Assembly (NCBI GenBank): GCA_963693305.1
Contig: OY855905.1
Coordinates: 31,925,937 to 31,989,936 of the forward strand
Source: Meandrina meandrites
Taxonomy: Eukaryota > Cnidaria > Anthozoa > Scleractinia > Meandrinidae
Length of the DNA: 64,000 nucleotides
Direction of reading: 5' to 3'
Position 1 is the stretch's first letter. Every line of letters starts with the position of its first letter. The notes under the pieces were generated by a model that saw only the letters and a list, made by a program, of their open reading frames with translations, had not been told where the DNA came from and made no database searches. The translations under genes were made by a program, and so were the position numbers. Below are positions 12,572-24,788 of this stretch, piece after piece.

Positions 12572-15500
12572 TCAGTGAAGAGATGGGAACAAATTGTCTT
12601 GAAGGAAGACTTCGTCAAACAAGTCATCACATTTCAGAAGCCGTGTACTGCCAATCAAGAGCTAAAACAAAAATAAAATAAAATGAATGTAAATGCAAGT
12701 GATGAGGTGCGCGATTTCCTCTCTAACTGAAGTAATGTTCACTTTCTAACAACTCCTTGGATCAAAGGAGACTTAAAGGATATAGTCAGCACAGTGTTCT
12801 TTACCAGGACCAGAGGTTGTCAATGTCATGTCTGTGTATGGATGAGAACAAAAGAGTTTACAGCGCCAGCGATTGCGTTCCAGACGGGCGAATTTAATGC
12901 TGGAGCTAACACTGCGATGGACTAGCACTGATCCCATCCAGGAAGGAGTAGAAATACTCCTAGTCGCTTCATACTCCGGAAACCGGGTTAAGCTCTGGCC
13001 TGATGGGGCACTAGGCTCAAACGCAAACTTAAAGGGGCACTGTCACGGACATTTTTTGGCTTTTTTAGTAAAATAGCACCAAAAATACGACTTAGTACTT
13101 TCAACCATGCAGGAAATGCTCCTAGAACTGAAAGGGAAGGATATCTAGCAAATTGTTTAAAGAAGAGGGTGACCGTAAATAGTTTTCATCAATTTTTCCA
13201 AACCACAAGAACAGAACTTGAAAAAGTCAGGCTGACTTTTTCAAGTTGAGATCAAAAGCTCCCAATGGTATCACAGTGATATCACTCTATATTTAGCTTC
13301 AGTACACTGATAAAGCAATTTTAAGAATACTTGACCACTGTTAATAGGTTTCCAATGGTGTCAACATGTTTTGGGGCTGTTGCATTTTTGAAGTTATGCT
13401 CGTGACAGTGCCCCTTTAACATGAAGACATCGTTACTGACCTGTGTGTTAGGATGGTACGCAGCAAGCGCTTCCCTTATTTGGTGAACTTCAGAACACGT
13501 GATTCCTCCAACAATGAACAGCACCAACAATGGATGATCATTAGGGCGAGGCTTGCTCACATTCATGAATAAACTGAAACAAAAACAAAACAAAGACTGG
13601 TCAGAGAATTTGTCAGTAAGACACTAGCTCTCTGGAACATTCTCCTACTGTAAACACTACTTCTATTGTTATTCAGTGCTAGGGGCATTGTGATATGGCC
13701 TGTTATCAATTGTTTAAAGAACCAATGAAGTAATTCGTTCCGAGAGGTAGTGGGCGACCCCAATTTGTGTTCACCTGCAATTTTAGAGCTCATAAGTACT
13801 GTAGGCCTGAGTAATGAATAAAAGCTTTTACGTCCCTACCTAAATCCTGTTTTAATGAGATCCTTCAGCCCGTGTGACTTGAACTCGATGTCTGGTAGCT
13901 CTGGTGATTCAGGGCTAAATACGCCATCTATGATCTGAAACACGATAGAATTGTTAAAAACAAAATCAGCTGCAAAATTAGCTTATTTAACCACTTTGAT
14001 TGACTTAGATTATTTATTCTTTTCTCTTTTTTTTTCTTTCGTTTGACACTATAAAGTTGGCAAACATACCAAATGGAAAGTTAATATGTCTTTTCTTCAC
14101 AATTATAATACATGTATACAATCAATGGTAAACCTAAGATTATGGCTTGTAGAACCTCACTTTAAGAACTTCTCTTCTCTTCTTTAGAGAGAACTAAATA
14201 ACACTGGACCAATGCAAATCCAGTTTCACTAAAACGTGGTACCAAAACACTAGCCACTTTGACGAGTTGTCTCTTTAGAACACAAACCAGTCATTCCAGC
14301 GGTCTTTAAAGCACGATCCATTCCAACGAGTGGTCTCAAAATACAAACCTGCTTGACGAGTGGTTGATACTGGGCTGGTTTTAATGCCGTCCCTGTCTGA
14401 AAAACATTTCTGGCGACAAAAGAAAAAAAAAAGCCGTTCACAAGATATCAAAGTGTAGAGGTCTATTTTTTTTTTACTTGCTTATTTAATGGCCCATGAA
14501 TTAATATTAAAATTCCGATTTCCCTTGACATCATGACAATGTTCCCAAAAGCGCGTCATTTAGCCGCGGTGGCCTAATGGCTTAAGTGCGCTAGACTCTG
14601 GATCGAACGGTCCGGGTTCGAGGCCTGGCAGGGGTCATTGTCACTACTACTATTGTGTTTAGTCTCATAGTGCCTCTCTCCACCCAGGTGTATAAATGGG
14701 TACCGGCGAATTAACTGCTGGGGATAACCCTGCGATGGACAAGCATCCCATCCAGGGAGGAGTAGCAATACTCCTAGTCGCTTCATGCTACGGAAACCAA
14801 GATAAGCTCCGGCCTGATGGGCCCCTAGGCTCGTATGCAGACTTGACCTACCTAACCTAATAAAAGAAATAAATCACACACGTGGATGATTTATCGTCCC
14901 AATTAACTATGAGGGATTTTAGAGCTGAACATAACAACACTGCCAGAACACTCCATCTGAAACCTTGTTTTTCTTCCTTCAGATGTACCTGAACATTTGA
15001 AGTTCCTCTCTTGCCAAGCTGACTCCTCGCACTTTCTCAAAGGCATCTGAAATTCTGCTTCTTACGGTCTTCTCTGAAAGTTCTGATCCTACAAAAATTG
15101 AAATAGAAAATAGTTATTAATAATCATCTCTCAAACTCAAACTTAACTAAGAATTACGAGGAGCAGTCACGTACCCGAAATACAGGGTAAGAATAAAATT
15201 CCGGATAACATGAACCAGGATGAACGGCCAATATTCATACATGGTAAAAGAAGATGGGCGGTTGGGGGGGGGGGGGGGGGGGGGGGTGGGGGGTTGGGGT
15301 GACAATACTTTTAGATCGCTACAAACTGCAGAAGCCAGGGTAAACTCTGCTGGACTATACTACTTACTGTCACTGACCTAAAAACTTTTCACAAGTGCAT
15401 TTGAGATCTCCACTGAGTATGCTGTTCACCAACATGTTCTGTGAAAGACACACAATGTATTATAAATAGGAGTACATTTATTAAACAGTGAAAATACTTT

Positions 15501-18500
15501 AAAAGTTGTGTTCGTTCCGGCTCAGCAAAAATAGGTTGCACTGAGTGATATATCCCAGTTTACGTCCCCCATCTGAGCCTAATAACATACAACAGCACAT
15601 TCAAAACACCCAATAATCACTGTGTCACCGTGTATCACTCTGTTGCAAATATGTAACTGGCTGTAATGTCATGCAACATCTTGTAACAACATGTAATGCC
15701 TGTAACATCGTGTGACACCCTGTAACACCCTGCGACATTTTATAACAACTTGTAACATCCTGTAACACCATATAACATGTTGTGACACTAGAGAGGTTTA
15801 ACTTAATCCGTGAAATAGTAACTAAACTTTCAGATACTCTTACACACTAATTCCATTTCTCTACATTGTTTGTATATTTCTCTACACTGTAACATCTTCT
15901 AATACCCTGCAACATCGTGAGTATCCATGTAACAACCAGCGAAAGAATGACCAAAATTTGAAAATTGGATTTTGATAGAGAATAACTAGAGATTGATTAC
16001 TCGTCAAGGTCCTACAACTCCAAAATTGACAAGATTTACAAACGTACTTTGATCTGCTCCTCTTCCATGGGCGAGTTAAAACAGTCTTGTCCACCTGTCA
16101 GTGAGTACAGGAATACCAACATTAAGAGAATATCTTCTACAGCCACAAATCTGCAGGAAAATTCCAAAAAACAAAGTTATATCTTTTTATAGCTGTCACT
16201 TCTATTGAACAAAAGACAGTGTGGCCCCGTTGCCCAAATACGCATAGAAGGCATGCACAGTGATCTTGATGTTGGCTGGATCAATATTGTTGTTAGCCCT
16301 ATGTGATATTTCACATGACCTTCAAAAGACCTAAAAGATTACCGGCACTCCGCAGATAAAACAACTCTTTTGCGTCTTATCAGAATGTTAGGGACGGCCC
16401 ATTAAATTTTTTGGGGGGGCGGAGGGTGAGGGAGGGGGGGAATTTCTCACCACAAGCAATTTTTTGAAGTGCGTCTTTGCAAACAATATTTCTCTCAGCA
16501 GCATCTTTCATAAAACAATACCTTTTGTTTGTGTCTGCAAACAATTTATTTTTTCCTTTCTGCACACAGTTTTTTCAAAATGTTCCATCCCCCTCCAAAA
16601 AGTGGACTTACAACTAGTGAGCACTTGAGCAGGTTCCAGACTACACAAAGCCCCCATCTGCCCCCCTCCCCTCTATGCCCCCCCATCTCTGACCCCCCCC
16701 CCCCCCCCCCCTGTAATATAGTAGAGCCAACGCCCCATTCCCACTAGCTCATGTTTCACACTCCTTCTGCAGTGTAAGTGTGAAGCGTATGGGATAAGGC
16801 TGGAAAACACCAGTGGAGCACGCATCAGCTGTTAGTAATAGTCCAGTTCTGTTTGGTCCTCTATCTATCATGCAATGCTAGGCTCTAGAAAATGTAGTGT
16901 TGCACAACAGAGAGAGTTAGCACTGGACTGGTGCAGTGAAAGACGTACACAAGCTGGTTGAAGAATAATATGTTAAATACCCACCTCTGTTGATTATCAG
17001 ACTGTAGGGCTGTTATCAACTCTGATAAAGCACTTTGTGGACCATGCTCTCCAATGTGAAGAATTAAACCCTATATTAAAACATGGACAGTAAAATGACA
17101 GCAACTGTCAGAAAGCTTAGTGGTAAATCAAAGTTGGTTACCAGTTTGGTTTTTAACTGCTATATGATTATCTGCTAACTGTGAATTCAAAGAAAGCTTG
17201 GTTCAGCTGACAATGGAGGCAGAGTTTGAGCACTATGTATGTAATCACAGAAGCCAGTAGCCTGCAATTGCAGATGTCTTCTATTTCTTCAGCTTTACGC
17301 GTAACACGTCCTTTTCTGTGTGAACTAAAGAAAACAGGAGACATCTGCAAGCAGGTTTAGAATCCATCCAGACTCCAAAACATAAGTGCAAATCTTGAAT
17401 TCTAGTCAGTGAAATGAGCTTTTTGCACACTTACTTTCTCTACAGCTTGTAAGTGCTCCATCTGTGACACATTATCATTCTTTAATGCTGTTATTGCCGC
17501 TCTGACCAACTGTAGCAATGCACCATGTCTTTGTAAAGGCTTTGGTTGGCCCCTGTGAACAAAAAAAATAACACCCCAAGACAGAAGCTATAGTTTGACC
17601 CTAGACATCCCCCAGGACACATCTTGCAATCTGTATATAATTCACATACAAAACCTTATGTATTATTACCAGAACAGCCTTAGGTCAGGTTTTTCAAAAC
17701 AAGCCCACGACCGCTTGAGTTCGCCAGCAACTTGATTTATGTTGCTGGTTACTCTGGTCATGGCAATCAGCTTGCAACAAATGAAATACTTGTCACAGCC
17801 ACCTATTCTTCCAGTTGCTGGAGACTTCTTCAAAACTTTTTGGAACCCCTGTTTATGTGTCACTTAGCATGATAAGGATTAAGTATTCTTATCAGTTAGT
17901 GTAATGTAGCAGGGTTGTCACAAAGTTTTAAAGTAGGTGGCTTTATCATTGGAGTAGGTGGCTGATTTTGACATCTTTTTCTGTAAAGAATCAGAAGAAT
18001 AGCTCAGTAGAAAAGCCATCCACGATAATAAAGTGGCCGGTGATTTTGGCCTGCAGCTGGTTACTTTTGACTACCCTCATGTGTAATGTGACACTGCTAA
18101 CACTTATCTCATTTGAGAGTTTGGGCTGCCTGTAATTGTCATCAACATGGAATTTCTGGACCCCAATGGTAGATTTCTTATAATACAGCGTTGTCACTAA
18201 TTTTTCAAGCAGGCAGGGAAAGTAAAAAGTAGCTGGGGGACAAGATGCTTTTTGTTTGATGTATTTTTTACCTTCCAGTGGTTTTGTTTCAAAGTAGCCC
18301 CCGTAGTAGCTGGGGTAATTCCCCAGCCCCCAGCCCTTAGTGACAGCCCTGATAATAGCACACATGCATATCTGCATACCTAAAATGTTCAGTCATGGCT
18401 TTGAGCTGTTCTGTTGTTACTTTACTCTGTACACCTTTGCTCTTTTGTATGAGTGATTCTTTGGTCAATGCTTCCTTTAACTGCCTTGAGAGGTCCACCA

Positions 18501-21500
18501 GACTCTCCTTGGACACAAAACATTTTAAAAATAATGTTCAGTGTAAAGTATTTAGTAACCATGGTTTAGACACCTGGTCACACAACTGGTAATTTTTTTT
18601 TTATCAACTGTTTCGAAGTTGGTTGCAGCTAAGGACAAACCTGCACATCATGAAAACAACTTCAATTTGTAAGTGAGCTATGCATCATCTACAGTCTAAC
18701 CGTTATTGATAATAATTTTTTGATTTTCATTTAAGTATTGACTCTATATTCATTTGACTCATACATTAGACATATCAGAAATTTTAAGACTTTCTTCTTT
18801 TGATGCTGGAGAGTAGGGATGCATAACTTAAGATGTCCAGAAAGAATAGAGCTATAGCAGCAGAGTGAATATGGCATGTCTTGGTAATTTTGTTTTTGTG
18901 TGTCAACTAAACAAAGGTTAACTTTGTGTATCAGTCACCTTTTGTCTCTTGGTGATCAAAGAGCAGAGAAGAGCCTGGGTAGGTGGATCTCTAGGATGCG
19001 CCAGGCACCCAGGCGCTACTGTGTGTGGAGTTGAACTGGAAACCAAATGAGACAAGTTGAAAAAGGTCAGATCTCTTTATATTTGTAGGTATCCTTCAAA
19101 TTATTTAAACGACATGTTGCAGACCTTCCAGCTGTCTCGCTTCTACCAGGCCCGGGGAGGGGGGGGGGGTACTCCCATATATGGGCTATATAGGTATGTG
19201 CCGCGGGATAGGGTATGTTTTTTGACGTTCTCGGTCCTTAAATAGGGTATCACTTTTGTTCCTTTTGGCATTGTGTTCCCGGTGTGATCCTTAGATAGGG
19301 TAGCTAAATTCTATCAGCTCAAATAAACGCCCAGCTAAACGAAAAAAAAATGGTCTGTTAAAACTGAAGCGATTTTGAAAGATTTGAGCTTTGCCGTGCG
19401 CGGTTAGCCCGTTATTTGAGTCGTCACACAATGCTTCTCTTCCCCTTGAATAGGGTGTCAATTTTCAGGTTTGGGCCTCAGAAAGGGTATTAATTTTCGT
19501 TTTCTTTATTCTTAAATAGGGTCAGGGTTTGAGAATGTTCGTGGCACACCCCTATCCGACATTTAGGGGAGTACCCCCCCCCCCCTGGGGCTACCAGGGA
19601 CCAACCTCTCCTTGTAGATTATGGGATTTTCTTTGATTTGTTGCAATATTTAATAGTTGTTAATAAATATTTGTTTTTAGTTCACAAATCTCCAGGTTTC
19701 AATTTGGTAAACCCCTTGCTTTGTTTTTTGAATATCTCCAGCTGACATAATTTCCAGTTTTAATTTCCAGTCAAGGTTGGGGGGTCTGATATTACGCATC
19801 GAAAAAGATTTTTAGCAATAATTGCAACACTGATTTCATTTAAGCTGCTTACATTACTTAACTATTACAAGGTACTAAGTCCTGTTTTTCGCATGACCTT
19901 ATCTCCTGACTGACTCCTGACGTTCAAGTGGTAATAATTTGTAAAAACTGAGAGATGATCATGTAAAGCCAACACCAATTGAGGACGAGTTTTTCTTACG
20001 AGGAATAGATGAGAGTTAATGAGACTCTGACTCATGAGAGTTTTTGTCAATTCTTGTTGACTATCATCAACTGGAGCCAAATGAGAGAAAGAGTCTTCGA
20101 GAGTCCGTCAAGAATGACTAAAAATTGGAGACAGCTCTCATCAACTCTCACAAAAAATTTGAGGACATTCAAAAGTCGATGAGAGAGCATGAGGGTTTCA
20201 GGTCAAACAAGAGCAAGAGTTTGAACTCTTCTCAACTCTCATCCTCATTTGGCCCGGGCTTAATAACAGCATTACGTACCTGCCATGAGAGCAGAGTGGG
20301 GACATGTCTATTGCCACGTCACTTGCATGTTGTGGTAACCTTGGCAACAACTGAATAATCCTATCGGCAAGTGTGTCAAATGTGTGTCCAGATGGCCCCA
20401 CAAGATCAAGTGTTCGGTCAATCAGAATCAGAGACCCTCGACTGCTGGAGCTCTAAGTAATTTGAAAAACAAAAAAGTGTTTGCTTATTATTTATGCAAA
20501 AGATTTCTTAAAAGTTTCACTGGCTACCATTTGGATACAGAAGTGAGTTCAAAAAATACTTTGTAATTCTTAATTTTCAGCTCCTTCTTATTTCTCTTAG
20601 GACTCTTATTGAAATATAAACTTAGGAATTTCAGTGATAAGCTTCTACTTAGTTATCCACATTTTTATACAAAATTAACCTAGGCTGAGTGACCATTCTT
20701 TTACCTGTGATGCACAGTGCCAGCATTATGCTTATATTAGTGCGACAGATTCTGGATCACAAAATCCAGGTACAGGTGGGGTTGCTAAGTTTGCTTATGG
20801 GAAAGACACTTAACTATCACATTGTCTCTCTTCACTCAGGTGTACATGCATAAATCTAGCAGGGCAATGTGGCAAACTCCTGCATAGCAGGAGGGGGAAG
20901 AGAGAGATGAACAAGCAAGGGGAGTAGCTTCATGGCACAGAAAACAAAGTGGACATCACTGAGAGACTTGGCTCCTTAAAACCATTAAAATGAAAAGGAT
21001 AATGACTTGTGTCAAGCTTTTATTGGGTGAGTTTAGTTGAAGCTGTATTTAACTAAATGTAGTTTGATTTACCTTTCTTCTCATTCTTGCTGCTGGTAAG
21101 TTTGCTAATTCTGTAGCAATAACTTTGCTGAGGTAACCTACACCATAACAATCCTCACTGACTTCTAACAGTTCGAATAAACTGTTCAAACCGAATGCAA
21201 ACATCTGCAACAATTAGAAACAGAATATAAAATCAGTTATTCCTGTATGTCAACTTAATAAATGGAGGTTGTTTCTTCATCAATGAACTACGGTTATCAT
21301 AAAGCTCCAAATAAGTAATGAGCCTTGTAGCTTTCAGATTGAGTAGTCTTAAATCCAATTCTTTAATACTTTCAAAGTCACAATGTTTAGGATTTTAATT
21401 GTTAGCAACTGTAAAAATAACAGTCAAATGAATGTTATGTAGTGGAGTCAGACAATAGCAAACACATACCGGTAACATTTACATGTAACAGATTTCTTCA

Positions 21501-24500
21501 GAAATCAAATTCAGGCTTAGGTTCATGTAGTGTTGTGGCCTGTTATATACCGGTATTTGTTCTTAGACTATGTCTTAAATTATTGCACAGTTTGTTCAAA
21601 TTAGTAGACAGTACCCAACCTTCCAAATTTTTATTTGTTTCAGATTATGATCTAATATTAAATGATGTATCAAAGGAAACAAAACAAATTTAAGTCACAA
21701 GTGACATAGTCAGATTTACAAGACACAGTGTACCTACCTTGATTTTAAGTTGTAAATTATGAGGAAGAGAAGACATCTCAAAGTCATTAAGGTCGTTGAA
21801 CACTCTTTTGTCACCCTATTGAAAACCACCAATATTCAGATCAAGACATTAATAATAATTTTTTATTATACATGTATATAAAAATTAAACGAATGCTCAA
21901 CACAGTTTAATAAATTCTTCAGTTTTAAAAGTAGAGAAGAATAATGTTGGTGTGCATTTTCAACAATTTATTTACTGTGACACTCAAAGATCATACCGTA
22001 CTCCTGAGGAATTTTTGCAGCCTAGGAACATCTGATGGCATAAGTGGAAATAACGTTGAAAATGCAGGAGTAATGAATAGTCCAGGACAAACCACAGCAG
22101 GAAACAACGGCAAGTAGTGTACATCCACTGTAGCATACTGTATTAGACAAAGAAATGATACAAAAAGGTTAATAGTTCTTTCAGTTGACAACATAATAGC
22201 GATAATGATACTATACAGAGATAGGGTCATAGTGGAGTGAGATGGAACACCAAGCCCAGGACTGAGATGAGGAGAACCATAGAATGATGCCCTACAAGTT
22301 TATAAGTTCAGTTCTGAATCAGTTATAAAATAAGTCATCATAAAACCCTAAAATATCCAAATCATTCCTATCCCCAGAGCCTTAGTAACAAGAGTCACAA
22401 CCTGACCTCTGGCCAGTCCCAACAATTTAAAGGTCCATGATTCATGGACCTCCAGTCATTCTGACAAGACTTACAAGTTATTTGCTCAATCTGGTTGGCT
22501 GACGTGGTGAGCACTCTTGTGTATGTTCGAAAAATTGGAACCAACCAGGGGCCATGTTCTTGGTGCTCACCAAATCCTGGCCTCTAGAGACGAGAATGGT
22601 GCCCATGAAGGAACTCTTATGAATTTTGGATAGGGGTGTCCTGCAAAGGTTCTTAAACCCTGACCCTATTTAAGGATAGGGAAAACAAAAATTGATACCC
22701 TGGCCCAAAACCAAAAAATTACACCCTATTTAAGGGAAGGGTGGGAGGCGCGGTGGCCTAATGGTTAGTGCGCTGGACTCCGGATCGGACGGTCCGGGTT
22801 CGAGCCCAGGCCGGGGTCATTGTGTTGTGTTCTTGGGCAAGACACTTTACTCTCATAGTGCCTCTCTCCACCCAGGTGTATAAATGGGTACCGGCGAATT
22901 TGCTGCTGGGGGTAACCCTGCGATGGACTAGCATCCCATCCAGGGGGGAGTAGAAATACTCCTAGTCGCTTAATGCTACGGAAACTGGGATAAGCTCCGG
23001 CGGTATGAGCCACTTGTAGGCTCGACGCAGACTTTACCTATTTAAGGGAAGGAGAGGTGTTGCATGAAGACCCAAATAATGGCTAACCAAGCACGACAAA
23101 ACACAAATCTTCACAAAATTTGTTTACTTATACTTGAACAGATAGTTCAGGTTTAACAGACCATCTTTTTTTCGTCTAGCTGGATGCTTATTTTATCTGA
23201 TAGAACTTAGATACCATATCTAAGGATCACACCAGGAACACAAAAGGAGCAAAAATGTTACCCCATTTAAGGACAGAGAACCTCAAATCCGTACCGTATC
23301 CGGCAGCAAACACCTATTATAGCCCATATATGGGAGTACCCCCCAGGGGGAGTGGTGAAATACAACCTAGATGTATACTGACCATGTTGCCCATCCACTC
23401 TCTAAGTTTCTGTGATAATTCTCCAAATGGTGACACTTCTCCTACCTCCGAATGCCTTGCAAAACTATGGACATTTTCTGGCGCCGTGCAGAGGATTGTG
23501 CAGTGTTGAAAATCACTAGATTCTACAATGGTGTGAATTAAGTCCAGAGTTTCACTCTGAAGGAGTGTACCAACAATAAAGACAGCCTTAGTTTCGGACT
23601 CATTTCCACCCTAGGAATAAGAAGATAAAAATTATCCAAACTACATATTATATGTCTCATATATTTGGTCTGTTTACACAATTTATTGATAAAATATTTC
23701 CTATATTGTTGTTGAGGTGGCCAGAATTCATACATATTAGCTACTAAGGAAGTATGTAATCATTTTTTTAGTTTTCCATTAATTCATCTGAGGTTATTTG
23801 TTGACAAGATTCACAGAAAGGGCTTTGATCAAAAGTCATTTCAGAGAAGGCTGATCTGTTGGTATCCTTTTTAAAATATATCTTAAATTGAGGCCATTCA
23901 AAAGAAGTTGGCTTTTTTTCTGAGAAGTTAAAGAAAAATCAGATTATTTCTCAGTGGGGCATCATTCTGGCACTTTGTTCTTTTTTTGTAAAGGAAGTAT
24001 TTTATAAATTAAATGAATCGAAATGGCCCCCAGCGATGGGCCACCAGGGGTGGGATATAAGTGCAAATTGATCTATTGTACTACGATAAAAAACTTCACA
24101 ACTAGATATAGTGAAAGGCGAAAGAGGTAAGTATACTTACATCGTATTTAATTAAGCTACGCATAAGTTTAAATCGAAAATCTGCTTTAAAAAATGTGTG
24201 CAAGGACACTGTTTTATTTAATAAAGCCGATCTGTGACGTTTGCTTTCCTTGAACTCTTGATCTGCTTCATGTAAAGCTCCATGCTTAATTATCTTATAT
24301 AAATGATATTAGCTCTTCTTTAAGCTTAATTTGGCCTATCAATTATAACAACTTAAACAAGCTAGCTCTTTGTGCATGCTAATAAATTATTGACTCACTC
24401 TCCTGGATGCAATGTCGCAGACATTTAGAGCTCCTGCATCTATCAAATCTTGAAGACTACCACACCAATGCATCCATTCAGCCGTCCTACTATCAAGATA

Positions 24501-24581
24501 GACCAACGCATTATTGACAACAGTCAAAAGTTTTTGCCAGATTGAAGTGATTCCACGTTCGAGTGCACCTTTGGCCGCCAT
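12572..24581 (-). CDS. SCFD2: Sec1 family domain-containing protein 2
   Basis: Seventeen coding exons (minus strand, 5' to 3'): 24581-24399, 23610-23383, 22137-21997, 21815-21738, 21204-21073, 20452-20280, 19035-18939, 18507-18380, 17552-17435, 17070-16985, 16150-16048, 15438-15378, 15088-14989, 14409-14349, 13934-13840, 13573-13441, 12661-12572. All have AG/GT borders and their phases close to a 2007-nt frame (668 aa plus stop). The human protein is about 684 aa. Diagnostic stretches include EWMGNM in exon 2, ITPAFSTLFPLMP in exon 3, the Sec1-type LIDRTLDL in exon 6, HPLLVLFIVGG in exon 16 and GSTRLLK in the last exon. Sec1/Munc18 proteins control SNARE-dependent membrane fusion, and SCFD2 is a divergent member linked to Golgi-ER retrograde traffic. 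Several introns hold SINE or MITE insertions. Start choice: the only ATG before exon 1, giving MAAKGALERG. Confidence 0.93.
12884..13028 (+). mobile_element. 3' fragment of the tRNA-derived SINE (5' truncated)
   Basis: The sequence matches the 3' half of the full SINE copies at 14.56 and 22.74 kb, including shared phrases such as ctgcgatggactagca and gaaatactcctagtcgctt. It lacks the tRNA-like head. It ends directly at the TTAA that flanks the next element. It lies in the last SCFD2 intron. Confidence 0.75.
13033..13415. mobile_element. TTAA-flanked MITE, family A (383 bp)
   Basis: The ends are AGGGGCACTGTCACG and its complement, each abutted by TTAA (13029-13032 and 13416-13419). A near-perfect palindrome sits near the centre (ACTTGAAAAAGTCA, then complement). 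A sister copy of identical length (383 bp) is at 57520-57902, and a third, interrupted copy is at 62622-63456. TTAA duplications are typical of piggyBac- and Kolobok-type elements. No transposase is present, so it is non-autonomous. It ends only 25 bp from the splice donor of SCFD2 exon 16. Confidence 0.85.
14563..14858 (+). mobile_element. tRNA-derived SINE, full-length copy
   Basis: The head has a tRNA-like box A region (ggcctaatggcttaagtgcg) and a box B (gggttcgaggcc), the internal RNA polymerase III promoter. A body shared with the copies at 22741 and 53118 follows (ctctccacccaggtgtataa, ctgcgatggac, cctagtcgcttcatgct). It lies in an SCFD2 intron. I saw no clear target duplication. Confidence 0.85.
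15267..15296. repeat. Poly-G tract in an SCFD2 intron
   Basis: A near-pure G run of about 30 bases, with few interruptions. Its length is likely polymorphic and its assembled length unreliable. Confidence 0.8.
15618..15790. repeat. Degenerate short minisatellite (unit about 10-11 bp, tgtaacaccc type)
   Basis: Repeated variants of ctgtaacatc, ttgtaacaac, tgtaacaccc and tgtgacaccc run through this intronic stretch. Isolated extra units lie at about 15884-15925. It is a decayed tandem array within an SCFD2 intron. Confidence 0.7.
16383..16712. mobile_element. G/C-run-rich element fragment (gttagggacggcccatta end)
   Basis: The left end, tagggacggcccattaaa, matches the terminal inverted repeat of the element at 43187-43822 (tagggacggaccattag). 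It is followed by a G-rich run. A 20-plus C tract lies at about 16690-16711. Probably a diverged MITE copy in an SCFD2 intron. Confidence 0.5.
19152..19592 (+). mobile_element. Poly-G-ended element with atagggta-rich body (family P), uninterrupted copy
   Basis: The ends are a G run followed by GTACTCCCATATATGGGC and a right end GGGGAGTACCCCCCC. The body repeats 'aaatagggt' phrases. A reverse-oriented copy interrupted by a SINE is at 22618-23350, and a looser relative is at 46420-46840. It has terminal inverted repeats but no coding capacity, so it is called a MITE. Confidence 0.75.
20690..20990 (+). mobile_element. Highly diverged SINE-like copy
   Basis: Fragments in the right order resemble the SINE body: gggaaagacacttaactatc, then ctctcttcactcaggtgta, then agtagcttcatggcacagaaa. 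The head is too decayed to recognise box B. It lies in an SCFD2 intron. Confidence 0.4.
22618..23350 (-). mobile_element. Family P poly-G-ended element, reverse copy split by a SINE
   Basis: Its left end (ggataggggtgtcctgc) is the reverse complement of the right end of the copy at 19.15-19.59 kb. Its right end, GCCCATATATGGGAGTACC, is the reverse complement of that copy's left end. The SINE at 22741-23037 interrupts it. The element ends about 33 bp from the splice donor of SCFD2 exon 2. Confidence 0.75.
22741..23037 (+). mobile_element. tRNA-derived SINE with 15-bp target duplication
   Basis: A full copy of 297 bp. The head has tggcctaatggttagtgcg (box A) and ggttcgagccc (box B), followed by the shared body. 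It is flanked by the direct repeat CTATTTAAGGGAAGG at 22726-22740 and 23038-23052. This is the signature of LINE-mediated insertion. It sits inside the older family P element. Confidence 0.93.
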
Positions 24582-24720
24582 GTTTACATCTTTTGTTACC
24601 CAGTCTCTCCCGCGGAACCAAACCAGAGGAATTCGTTTTCAGCTCCCGCTCGGCCTTTGGTGCGCAAAGCGTCACATAGACTACTTGTAGTCAATTGTAG
24701 TCAGTCTTTTCTCTAAGGGT
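24582..24720 (-). promoter_or_regulatory. SCFD2 5' flank / promoter region
   Basis: This is the GC-richer stretch immediately upstream of the SCFD2 ATG. No TATA box is evident. It is inferred from position only. Confidence 0.35.
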
Positions 24721-24788
24721 CGGAGGAGCGCTTTTATATAGGGAACTGGGCGAACCACCAGGCGGTATGGACGGGAAGGGCTTGGGAC

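Noticed and set aside
14574..14640. Possible functional tRNA gene (box A and box B present)
   Set aside because: The cloverleaf is not complete and the sequence continues into a repeated SINE body, so it is a tRNA-derived SINE head.
22765..23013. Open frame of 82 codons (minus strand), with look-alikes at 14574-14786 and 53114-53353
   Set aside because: All three are translations of the SINE body; similarity between them reflects the repeat, not a protein family.
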